A DNA stretch of 64,000 nt, taken from Dickeya fangzhongdai. Lineage in GTDB: Bacteria > Pseudomonadota > Gammaproteobacteria > Enterobacterales > Enterobacteriaceae. The notes beneath the pieces were generated by a model. That model made no database searches. It was not told the DNA's origin and saw only the letters and a program-made list of their open reading frames with translations. A program made the position numbers and the translations under genes. The stretch covers positions 1,488,001 through 1,552,000 of the forward strand of contig NZ_CP025003.1 in assembly GCF_002812485.1 (NCBI RefSeq). The letters are read 5' to 3'. Positions 56,911-64,000 of this stretch are shown piece after piece (the first letter of the stretch is position 1; each line of letters starts with the position of its first letter).

Positions 56911-57945
56911 ATGTCATTCATGTATGTGAATACACGTAATCTGCTGGGACATACTACCGGCGTGCAACGCTATACCAAAAAGATTATTGATTATATTTCC
57001 ACTGTCGGCGTCAGGGTGGCATCAATACAGCCTGATAATATTATTTATGGCATGAAGGGACATTTGTGGGAGCAATTTTCTCTGCCGCGAAAAATTGCTT
57101 CGCGGGAAATATTGTGGTCTCCCTGTAATACGGGGCCGCTGCTGATTAAAAAACAAATCGTCACTATTCACGACACCGTGCCTTTTGATCATCCGGAATG
57201 GCTGAATAAGAAATTTGTCGCCTGGTATCAATTCATGCAGCCACGGCTGGCGAAAAAGGTGGAACACATCATCACCATTTCCGAATTTTCCAAGGAACGC
57301 ATCATGCACCATTTGCGCGTGCCGGAGAGCAAGGTCTCGGTGATTTACAACGGCGTGGACGTGCTGCAGCCGGATGCCGACGGGAGTGCGACGGAAAAAA
57401 GCGCGCCGGTGGTGGACGGGGACTACCTGCTGTCGGTGGGCTCGCTGGAGCCGCGGAAGAATATTCCCAGATTAATCAAGGCATTTCTGCGTTTCAGACA
57501 GGAAAGCGGTTCCGACATCCGGCTGGTGATTGTGGGTAAGAAAGGCGTATCGCGGGTGTTCGGGGATGACGGCGCCGAAGCGCTGGTTGATAGCGAGGCG
57601 GTCATTTTTACCGGCCATGTCAGCGATGACGCGTTGGTGAGCCTGTACCAGCATGCGCGCGGCTTTTGCTACCCCTCGATGTACGAAGGGTTTGGGCTGC
57701 CGCCGCTGGAAGCGATGTGCTACGGGCTGCCGGTGCTGACCAGTAACACCACGTCAATGAAGGAACTGTGCGAACAGCGGGCGATTCTGGTCGACCCGCT
57801 GTCGGTGGAGTCCATCGCCGAGGGAATTCACCAATTGGTGACCGGTCAGGGTCCGGCTGGCATGCAGGAAAAGGGCGCGGCGTTCGCCCGGTCGCTGACA
57901 TGGAAGCAGTGCGCATCTGAAACGTTACGCGTATTGGGGCACTGA
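56911..57945 (+). CDS. Glycosyltransferase family 4 (distinct from the three paralogues)
   Basis: GT-B fold transferase (344 residues). The N-terminus MSFMYVNTRNLLGHTTGVQRYTKKI fits mannosyltransferase-like GT4 enzymes. The donor domain has SVGSLEPRKNIPRLIKAF and the EX7E pattern MYEGFGLPPLEAMCYGLPVL. Start ATG with ribosome site GGAAGGGG. The 5' part is AT-rich, like the end of the preceding gene, and later turns GC-rich. Probably adds one sugar, possibly mannose, to the repeat unit; donor is inference only. Confidence 0.87.
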   Translation: MSFMYVNTRNLLGHTTGVQRYTKKIIDYISTVGVRVASIQPDNIIYGMKGHLWEQFSLPRKIASREILWSPCNTGPLLIKKQIVTIHDTVPFDHPEWLNKKFVAWYQFMQPRLAKKVEHIITISEFSKERIMHHLRVPESKVSVIYNGVDVLQPDADGSATEKSAPVVDGDYLLSVGSLEPRKNIPRLIKAFLRFRQESGSDIRLVIVGKKGVSRVFGDDGAEALVDSEAVIFTGHVSDDALVSLYQHARGFCYPSMYEGFGLPPLEAMCYGLPVLTSNTTSMKELCEQRAILVDPLSVESIAEGIHQLVTGQGPAGMQEKGAAFARSLTWKQCASETLRVLGH

Positions 57946-57970
57946 AGCCGACGCGCTGTGTAGCGAAATC

Positions 57971-58010
57971 GACGACCGTTTTTTCACTTTGACGACTGTT
58001 TTTTCACTTT
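57971..58010 (+). repeat. 20-bp tandem duplication upstream of the GT2 gene
   Basis: GACGACCGTTTTTTCACTTT (57971-57990) and GACGACTGTTTTTTCACTTT (57991-58010), one mismatch, ending 23 bp before the start of the GT2 gene. Confidence 0.9.
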
Positions 58011-58033
58011 TCAGGTGTGCAAGAGAATCGAAT

Positions 58034-58951
58034 ATGAAAGTCAATTTTGTGGTTCCGGTTTATAACGGCGGTGAAATCTGGGAGCAATGCGCGGCGTCGC
58101 TGCATGCCTGCCTGACCGCCGAACAACTGCCGCCGCAGCAGGTGCTGGTGATTGATTCGTCGTCACGCGACAACTCGCGCGACGTGGCCGCTCGCTACGG
58201 TTTTCGGTGTCACACCATTACGTCCGCCGAATTTAACCACGGCGGCACGCGCAATCTCGGTGTGGCAATGAGCGACGGCGACGTGGTGGTGTTCCTGACC
58301 CAGGACGCCATTCCCCAGCACCATTTTATTTGTGAACTGCTGGCGGCGTTTGAGGACGAGCAGGTGGCGGTGGCTTACGGCCGCCAGTTGCCGCACGACG
58401 ACGCCAATCCGCTGGCCTGCCATGCGCGCCGTTTCAATTACAGCACCAGCAGTCATGTACTGGGGCTGATGGACAAGTCGCACTATGGCATCAAGACGGT
58501 GTTTACCTCCAACTCGTTTGCGGCTTATCGGGCGAAAACCTTTCATGAACTGGGCGGATTTCCGTCCAACACTATTCTCAGCGAGGATATGTATCTGGCG
58601 GCTCAGGCGGTACTGGCCGGATACCGGGTGGCGTATGTGGCGGATGCGGCGGTCAAACATTCACACAACTATACGCCGGTGGAGGAGTTCAAGCGTTATT
58701 TTGATATCGGTGTATTTCACTGCGACGAAAAATGGATTAGGGAGGAATTTGGCGGCGCCGGCGGCGAAGGAAAGCGGTTTATTTTTTCCGAGCTCCGTTA
58801 TCTCATGAAAGAAAATAACTATCTGTGGATCCCTCGTGCATGCGTGCACAATGCCCTGAAAATCGCAGGATATAAATTAGGGCAACATTATCGGAAAATA
58901 CCTCATGGCTTAATCAGGAAACTGAGTATGCATAAAAGATTCTGGCAATAA
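58034..58951 (+). CDS. Glycosyltransferase family 2, rhamnosyltransferase-like
   Basis: GT-A fold inverting transferase (305 residues). The N-terminus MKVNFVVPVYNGGEIWEQC and VLVIDSSSRDNSRDVA are the GT2 nucleotide-binding core. FNHGGTRNLGVAMSDGDVVV is typical of dTDP-rhamnose-using enzymes of the RfbF group. LSEDMYLAAQ holds the catalytic-base region. The start at 58034 is chosen over 57989 since the latter lies inside the 20-bp repeat. The dTDP-rhamnose genes 2.4 kb downstream fit this donor. Confidence 0.85.
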   Translation: MKVNFVVPVYNGGEIWEQCAASLHACLTAEQLPPQQVLVIDSSSRDNSRDVAARYGFRCHTITSAEFNHGGTRNLGVAMSDGDVVVFLTQDAIPQHHFICELLAAFEDEQVAVAYGRQLPHDDANPLACHARRFNYSTSSHVLGLMDKSHYGIKTVFTSNSFAAYRAKTFHELGGFPSNTILSEDMYLAAQAVLAGYRVAYVADAAVKHSHNYTPVEEFKRYFDIGVFHCDEKWIREEFGGAGGEGKRFIFSELRYLMKENNYLWIPRACVHNALKIAGYKLGQHYRKIPHGLIRKLSMHKRFWQ

Positions 58952-58976
58952 CTTCTACTCGTACAGGTGAACGACT

Positions 58977-60383
58977 ATGGTCAGGAAAAAAGAGAGTGTA
59001 ATTTATGCTATTCCCTCGCTGGTTTCAGTATTACAGCGTTTTTCTGATATGACTGTAATCTTTATCAGCGTGCTGCTGGCATGCCTGGTGACAAAAAAAG
59101 AGATATCGACGGCGTCGTATTTGATCGCCTTAATCAGTTTCTCCGTCTTCCAGTTGCTGGCGGGTTTTACCAATTTTTATCGTTCGTGGCGTGGTGTCGG
59201 TATTTATACCGAAATCCGTACCCTGATTATTAATTGGGGTGTCAGCGTCACCTTCGGTGCCGGTATTTTATCTTTGGTGCCGAATCAATATATCGGTTAT
59301 CATTTTCATGCGGTCTGGTTTTTATTTACCGTGGCGGGATTTGTGATATCACGCACCCTGATTCGGGTAGTGGTGCAATATCTGCGAAAAATGGGTTACA
59401 ACAAGGTCAATGTGGCGTTTATCGGCGCGCAACCCTCCGGGCCTTATCTGGCGGAGAGCATCAAGCAGGCGCCCTGGATGGGGTTGAACATCATTGGCTA
59501 TTTTTCCGAAAACAGCCAGTTCCAGTACAGCTATGAGCGCAATGGCGTGCGTTGTCTGGGGAATGTGGAGGAGCTGATTCGGCTGGCCCGCAAAGGGGAT
59601 CTGGACAAGATTTACGTCTCGTTCTCGCTGCAGGAAGCGGAATTGATCAACCACCTGATGTCGGAACTGACGGATACCACCTGTACCGTGATGCTGGTGC
59701 CCGACATTCTGGCGTTCAACGTGCTGCAGTCGCGCAGCGACATCATCAACGGTATTCCGGTGGTGTCGCTGTATGATTCGCCGATGAGCGGCGTGAACCG
59801 TTTGCTCAAACGTCTGGAAGACATTGTGGCCGCGTCGATTATTACTGTGCTTATTTCCCCGCTGTTATTGGGTATTGCGTTGCTGGTCAAATTGACCTCC
59901 AAGGGGCCGGTGATTTTCCGGCAGAGACGTTACGGCATGGATGGCAAGGCGATAGAAGTGTGGAAATTCCGCAGTATGACGGTGATGGAGAACGGCGATA
60001 CCGTGATCCAGGCCAGCAAAGGCGACAAGCGTGTGACGCCGGTGGGCGCTTTTCTGCGCCGCACGTCGCTGGACGAACTGCCGCAGTTCATCAATGTCAT
60101 TCGCGGCGAAATGTCGATCGTCGGGCCGCGTCCGCACGCGGTGGCGCACAACGAACAGTATCGTAAGCTGATCAAGGGGTACATGCTGCGGCACAAAATG
60201 AAGCCAGGTATCACCGGCTGGGCGCAAATTAACGGTTGGCGCGGTGAAACCGATACTCTGGAGAAGATGGAAAAGCGGGTGGAATGCGATCTTTTCTATA
60301 TCGAAAACTGGAGCGTCTGGCTGGATATCAAGATTATATTTTTGACAATCTTCAAAGGATTTGTGAGTAAATCCGCGTATTAA
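58977..60383 (+). CDS. wcaJ: Undecaprenyl-phosphate sugar-1-phosphate transferase (WcaJ family)
   Basis: Initiating enzyme (468 residues) that loads the first sugar, probably glucose 1-phosphate, onto undecaprenyl phosphate. The N-terminal half has four or five membrane helices (about 10-130) and a CoA-binding-like domain. The membrane re-entrant helix (about 280-303) precedes the catalytic bacterial sugar transferase domain with RYGMDGKAIEVWKFRSM, RRTSLDELPQFINVIRGEMS and VGPRPHAVAHNEQY. Length agrees with E. coli WcaJ (464). The glucose specificity is inferred from the family; a galactose-type WbaP is less likely given the sequence. Confidence 0.88.
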   Translation: MVRKKESVIYAIPSLVSVLQRFSDMTVIFISVLLACLVTKKEISTASYLIALISFSVFQLLAGFTNFYRSWRGVGIYTEIRTLIINWGVSVTFGAGILSLVPNQYIGYHFHAVWFLFTVAGFVISRTLIRVVVQYLRKMGYNKVNVAFIGAQPSGPYLAESIKQAPWMGLNIIGYFSENSQFQYSYERNGVRCLGNVEELIRLARKGDLDKIYVSFSLQEAELINHLMSELTDTTCTVMLVPDILAFNVLQSRSDIINGIPVVSLYDSPMSGVNRLLKRLEDIVAASIITVLISPLLLGIALLVKLTSKGPVIFRQRRYGMDGKAIEVWKFRSMTVMENGDTVIQASKGDKRVTPVGAFLRRTSLDELPQFINVIRGEMSIVGPRPHAVAHNEQYRKLIKGYMLRHKMKPGITGWAQINGWRGETDTLEKMEKRVECDLFYIENWSVWLDIKIIFLTIFKGFVSKSAY

Positions 60384-60407
60384 CACATTTCTGAAAGGTC
60401 ACTATTC

Positions 60408-61472
60408 ATGAATATTCTTGTAACGGGTGGGGCTGGGTTCATTGGTTCAGCCGTGGTGCGTCATATCATTCAGCACACTCAGGACCGGGTAATGGTGGTG
60501 GATTGCCTGACTTATGCCGGTAATCTGGCGTCGTTGAAAGAAGTGGCATCCGATCCCCGTTTTTTGTTTGAAAAAGTCAACATCTGCGACCGGGCTGGGC
60601 TGGATCGGGTGTTTGCGACCTTTCAGCCGGATGCGGTCATGCATCTGGCGGCGGAAAGCCATGTCGATCGTTCCATCGACGGCCCCTCCGCTTTCATTGA
60701 AACCAATATCACCGGGACTTACACCCTGCTGGAGGCGACGCGGCATTACTGGTCGGCGCTGCCGGAGGCGAGCAGGGCGGCTTTCCGCTTCCATCACATC
60801 TCCACGGATGAAGTGTACGGCGACCTGCACGGCACCGATGATCTGTTTACGGAAACCACGCCTTACGCGCCGAGCAGCCCGTACTCCGCCTCCAAAGCCG
60901 CCAGCGATCATCTGGTGCGCGCCTGGCTGCGGACTTACGGTCTGCCGACGCTGGTGACCAACTGCTCCAACAACTACGGCCCGTATCATTTCCCGGAAAA
61001 ACTGATTCCGCTGATGATTCTCAACGCGCTGGAAGGAAAACCGCTGCCGGTTTACGGCAAGGGCAACCAGATCCGTGACTGGCTATACGTCGAAGATCAT
61101 GCCCGGGCGCTCTACACCGTCGTGACCACCGGCGAGGTTGGGGAGACCTACAACATTGGCGGTCATAACGAACGGAAAAACATTGAGGTGGTGAAAACCA
61201 TCTGCGCCCTGCTGGATGAACTGCGGCCGGAGAAGCCGGCAGGCATCCGCCACTACGACGAGCTGATCACCCATGTGACCGATCGGCCGGGGCACGATCT
61301 GCGTTATGCGATCGACGCGTCGAAAATCTACCGTGAACTGGGCTGGAAACCGCAGGAAACCTTCGAGTCCGGCATCCGTAAAACGGTGGAATGGTATCTG
61401 GCGAACGAGGCCTGGTGGCGCAGCGTTAAGGATGGCTCCTATACCGGTGAACGCTTAGGTTTAACCCTTTAA
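60408..61472 (+). CDS. rfbB: dTDP-glucose 4,6-dehydratase RfbB (RmlB)
   Basis: Second enzyme of dTDP-L-rhamnose synthesis (354 residues), an extended SDR. The NAD motif is [13 protein letters not shown], the active-site motif [11 protein letters not shown], and [10 protein letters not shown] holds the catalytic YxxxK. It is first of the rfbBACD set, 24 bp after wcaJ, so in the same transcription unit. Confidence 0.97.
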   Translation: MNILVTGGAGFIGSAVVRHIIQHTQDRVMVVDCLTYAGNLASLKEVASDPRFLFEKVNICDRAGLDRVFATFQPDAVMHLAAESHVDRSIDGPSAFIETNITGTYTLLEATRHYWSALPEASRAAFRFHHISTDEVYGDLHGTDDLFTETTPYAPSSPYSASKAASDHLVRAWLRTYGLPTLVTNCSNNYGPYHFPEKLIPLMILNALEGKPLPVYGKGNQIRDWLYVEDHARALYTVVTTGEVGETYNIGGHNERKNIEVVKTICALLDELRPEKPAGIRHYDELITHVTDRPGHDLRYAIDASKIYRELGWKPQETFESGIRKTVEWYLANEAWWRSVKDGSYTGERLGLTL

Positions 61473-61497
61473 TCGTATTCTAGTTAAGGAAAGTTCA

Positions 61498-62367
61498 ATG
61501 AAAGGCATTGTACTGGCAGGCGGTTCAGGAACGCGACTCTATCCGATTACCCGCGGGGTATCGAAGCAGCTGTTGCCCATTTACGACAAACCGATGATCT
61601 ATTACCCGATTTCGGTACTGATGCTGGCCGGTATCCGGGACATTCTGATTATTTCGACCCCGGATGATCTGCCCGCCTATCGTCGGCTGCTGGGCAACGG
61701 CAGTCGGTTCGGCGTGAATCTCTGTTACGCCGAGCAACCTTCGCCGGACGGTCTGGCGCAGGCGTTTCTGATCGGCGAAACCTTTATCAGTGGCGATCAG
61801 TGCGCGCTGGTGCTGGGCGACAACATCTTCTTCGGTCAGAGCTTCGGCAAGAAGCTGGAAAACGTGGCCGCCCGCACCGAAGGCGCCACCGTTTTCGGTT
61901 ATCAGGTGATGGACCCCGAGCGCTTTGGCGTGGTGGAGTTTGACGACAACAATCAGGCGATTTCGCTGGAAGAAAAACCCAGCACACCGAAGTCCAACTG
62001 GGCGGTGACCGGGCTCTATTTCTATGACCGCCACGTGGTGGAAATGGCCAAGCAGGTTAAACCCTCGGCGCGCGGCGAACTGGAAATCACCACGCTCAAT
62101 GAAATGTATCTGCAACAGGGCAACCTGAATGTGGAAGTGCTGGGGCGTGGCTTTGCCTGGCTGGACACCGGCACTCATGACAGCCTGCTGGAGGCTTCCC
62201 AGTTCATCAGCACTATCGAGAAGCGTCAGGGCTTCAAGGTCGCCTGTCTGGAGGAGATCGCGTTCCGCAAAGGCTGGCTGACCCGCGAACAGGTGGCGGA
62301 TGAAGCCCGGTACCTTGGTAAAACCCACTACGGTCAGTATCTGGCCCAGCTACTTACAGGGATGTGA
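61498..62367 (+). CDS. rfbA: Glucose-1-phosphate thymidylyltransferase RfbA (RmlA)
   Basis: First enzyme of the dTDP-rhamnose pathway (289 residues): dTTP plus glucose 1-phosphate to dTDP-glucose. The nucleotide-binding signature [20 protein letters not shown] is followed by YDKPMIYYP, and [10 protein letters not shown] holds a metal-binding Asp. Feedback inhibition by dTDP-rhamnose is usual for the family. It starts 25 bp after rfbB; rfbC begins one base after its stop. Confidence 0.97.
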   Translation: MKGIVLAGGSGTRLYPITRGVSKQLLPIYDKPMIYYPISVLMLAGIRDILIISTPDDLPAYRRLLGNGSRFGVNLCYAEQPSPDGLAQAFLIGETFISGDQCALVLGDNIFFGQSFGKKLENVAARTEGATVFGYQVMDPERFGVVEFDDNNQAISLEEKPSTPKSNWAVTGLYFYDRHVVEMAKQVKPSARGELEITTLNEMYLQQGNLNVEVLGRGFAWLDTGTHDSLLEASQFISTIEKRQGFKVACLEEIAFRKGWLTREQVADEARYLGKTHYGQYLAQLLTGM

Positions 62368-62368
62368 T

Positions 62369-62905
62369 ATGCAAGTTCATGATACCGCCATTCAGGGCGT
62401 CAAAATCATTCAGCCCAAGGTCTTCGGTGATGCCAGAGGCTTTTTTCTGGAAACGTTTGAGAAAAACCGTTATCAGGAAATGCTGGATATCGACCTGGAC
62501 TTTGTACAGGACAACCATTCCCGCTCGGCCAAAGGCGTGTTGCGCGGGTTACATTTTCAGACTGCCAATCCGCAGGGGAAACTGGTGCGAGTGGTGCGCG
62601 GCGAGGTGTTCGACGTCGTCGTGGATATTCGCCCGGATTCCCCGACCTACGGCCGTTGGGAAGGCATAGTGCTGTCGGAAGAAAACAAGACCCAGTTCTG
62701 GATCCCGCCCGGTCTGGCGCACGGTTTTTTGGTGCTGTCCGAACTGGCGGATTTCGAATACAAATGCACCGATTACTATAACCCGGCTCACGAAGGCTGC
62801 CTGCTATGGAACGATGCGGATATCGCTATCGACTGGCCGATAGCCTCCCCCCTGTTGTCGGAAAAGGATAAAAAGGGCAAATCCTTTAAGGAGTTATGGG
62901 CATGA
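62369..62905 (+). CDS. rfbC: dTDP-4-dehydrorhamnose 3,5-epimerase RfbC (RmlC)
   Basis: Cupin-fold epimerase (178 residues). The catalytic His is in VLRGLHFQ; DVVVDIRPDSPTYGRW and WIPPGLAHGFLVLSE are family motifs. The ATG at 62369 (MQVHDTAIQGVKIIQP) directly follows the rfbA stop; the longer frame from 62300 overlaps rfbA. Its stop overlaps the rfbD start (ATGA at 62902-62905). Confidence 0.97.
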   Translation: MQVHDTAIQGVKIIQPKVFGDARGFFLETFEKNRYQEMLDIDLDFVQDNHSRSAKGVLRGLHFQTANPQGKLVRVVRGEVFDVVVDIRPDSPTYGRWEGIVLSEENKTQFWIPPGLAHGFLVLSELADFEYKCTDYYNPAHEGCLLWNDADIAIDWPIASPLLSEKDKKGKSFKELWA

Positions 62906-63759
62906 AAGTCTTGTTAACCGGTGCTAACGGTCAGTTAGGGCGCTGCTTTCAGGATCGGCTGCCGGACGGGTGGTCGGTGCTGGCGACGGATACGGACTCG
63001 CTGGATATCACCGACGAGGCGCAGGTGCAGGCTACGGTGAAATCGTGGCAGCCGGACGCCATTGTCAATGCCGCGGCCTATACCGCGGTGGACAAGGCGG
63101 AGTCGGAACCCGAGCTGGCGGCGCGTATCAATGTCGCCGGGCCGGAATATCTGGCTCGCGCCGCCCGTCACCTGGGCGCGCGCTTTATCCATGTCTCCAC
63201 CGATTATGTGTTCGATGGTACGGCGACCCGGCCGTATAGCGAAACCGACGCCACCCACCCGCTGGGCGTGTACGGTCAGACCAAGCTGGATGGCGAGCGG
63301 GCGGTGCTGAAGGTGAATCCGGCGGCGCAGATTGTGCGTACCGCCTGGGTTTTCAGCGAGTACGGCAACAACTTTGTCAAAACCATGCTGCGGCTGGGGC
63401 GGGAGCGGGATACCCTCGGCGTGGTGGCCGATCAACGCGGCTGCCCGACCTATGCCGGCGATATTGCCGACGCCATCATCAGCCTGTTGCAACAGCAGGC
63501 CGACGCCGATCTGTATCACTTCTGCGGCGATGAAGAGGTGTCCTGGCATGATTTTGCCGGCGCCATTTTCACCATCGCCGGCGAGCAGCAACTGCTGACC
63601 CGCACGCCGGTGGTCAACGCCATTACCACTGAGCAGTACCCAACGCCGGCAGCGCGGCCGGCTTATTCCACGCTGGATTGCGGCAAAATCGCCCGGCTGG
63701 GTATTCAGCCGTCCGCCTGGCGGGAGGCGTTGGGCGTTATCATCCCCAAATTGGTCTGA
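62902..63759 (+). CDS. rfbD: dTDP-4-dehydrorhamnose reductase RfbD (RmlD)
   Basis: Last step of dTDP-L-rhamnose synthesis (285 residues), an NADPH-dependent SDR. Motifs: LLTGANGQLGRC, STDYVFDGTATRPY and YGQTKLDGE (YxxxK). ATG 62902 is preferred to 62896 because AAGGAG then has 9-bp spacing and the start overlaps the rfbC stop as ATGA. The chromosome continues with a 174-bp gap and another glycosyltransferase. Confidence 0.97.
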   Translation: MKVLLTGANGQLGRCFQDRLPDGWSVLATDTDSLDITDEAQVQATVKSWQPDAIVNAAAYTAVDKAESEPELAARINVAGPEYLARAARHLGARFIHVSTDYVFDGTATRPYSETDATHPLGVYGQTKLDGERAVLKVNPAAQIVRTAWVFSEYGNNFVKTMLRLGRERDTLGVVADQRGCPTYAGDIADAIISLLQQQADADLYHFCGDEEVSWHDFAGAIFTIAGEQQLLTRTPVVNAITTEQYPTPAARPAYSTLDCGKIARLGIQPSAWREALGVIIPKLV

Positions 63760-63795
63760 TGATGTTCAGGCGCGGTAAACCCGTGGGGGCGTGAT

Positions 63796-63884
63796 GCCCT
63801 CTTCCTTTCGAGTTGCAGGCGATAACCGGGCGAATCCCTGATGCGGATTTGTACGGTCAGTGCGCCTGCAGCTCGGGAGAGGGC
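63796..63884. repeat. Imperfect inverted-repeat element between rfbD and the next gene
   Basis: CGAGTTGCAGGCG (63810-63822) and CGCCTGCAGCTCG (63863-63875) are inverted with one mismatch. They are extended outward by GCCCTCTTCC and GGGAGAGGGC. The size (about 90 bp) and AGTTGCAGG core suggest a small interspersed or MITE-like repeat, or a long terminator-like fold without a T-run. Confidence 0.5.
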
Positions 63885-63933
63885 GGGTATACCGCACATC
63901 GTTCTCGTATTTCCTTATCTTCGGTTGACAGAG

Positions 63934-64000
63934 ATGACAGGTCACGATCGGATCAGTATCGCGTTGGCTACCTATAACGGTGGCCGTTATGTCAGACAGC
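63934..64000 (+). CDS. Glycosyltransferase family 2, first 22 codons (cut by window end)
   Basis: ATG at 63934 opens MTGHDRISIALATYNGGRYVRQ, the typical beginning of GT2 enzymes that use the SIALATYNGG nucleotide-binding strand, often rhamnosyltransferases. The gene runs off the window. Only the first 22 residues are visible, so nothing more can be said about its substrate. Confidence 0.75.
   Translation, partial: MTGHDRISIALATYNGGRYVRQ

Overview
This window is a chromosomal segment of a plant-pathogenic enterobacterium, most probably Dickeya. The proteins are close to their Escherichia coli counterparts (Cyd, Tol-Pal, Gal, Mod and others). GC is above 50 percent, and a VirK-family gene and a dTDP-rhamnose exopolysaccharide locus are present. 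The species call is inference from gene content and protein similarity recalled from memory, not from a search.

Region 1 (1-8.8 kb) holds the end of the cytochrome bd operon (cydA'-cydB-cydX-ybgE), a terminator, then the envelope operon ybgC-tolQRAB-pal-cpoB. Region 2 (8.8-9.6 kb) has two identical tRNA-Lys genes followed by about 2.7 copies of a 170-bp tandem repeat that carries the tRNA 3' end, reminiscent of the rtT repeats after E. coli tyrT. Region 3 (9.7-15.6 kb) carries a DUF554 membrane protein, nadA-pnuC behind a likely NadR operator, zitB, aroG and gpmA.

Region 4 (15.7-22.6 kb) is a copper/silver efflux operon on the minus strand (small exported protein, cusF, cusC, cusB with a fused CusF domain, cusA). 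It sits between gpmA and the gal operon, where E. coli has nothing. Region 5 (22.6-34.8 kb) is galETKM, modF, modE, acrZ, modABC with a clear ModE box, ybhA and pgl, in the E. coli order.

Region 6 (34.8-38.6 kb) is accessory: an unrecognised 58-residue ORF with a strong ribosome binding site, a perfect 18-bp hairpin, an LVIVD-repeat protein paired with an orphan periplasmic sugar-binding protein, and virK. After it the gene order jumps to the E. coli metG-mrp / udk-dcd-asmA-yegH neighbourhood (38.6-47.2 kb).

Region 7 (47.2-64 kb) is an exopolysaccharide cluster. A 1.4-kb leader carries a JUMPstart/ops element (RfaH antitermination) and an imperfect duplicate of the wza start region. Then come wza-wzb-wzc (export), three tandem paralogous GT4 glycosyltransferases with related spacers, another GT4 enzyme, a GT2 rhamnosyltransferase-like enzyme, a WcaJ-type initiating transferase, rfbBACD (dTDP-L-rhamnose) and the start of another GT2 gene. 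No flippase (wzx) or polymerase (wzy) is in the window; they are presumably further downstream.

A cross-cutting feature is the number of short tandem duplications (units of 14-20 bp, 2-5 copies) in intergenic gaps, often just upstream of start codons.
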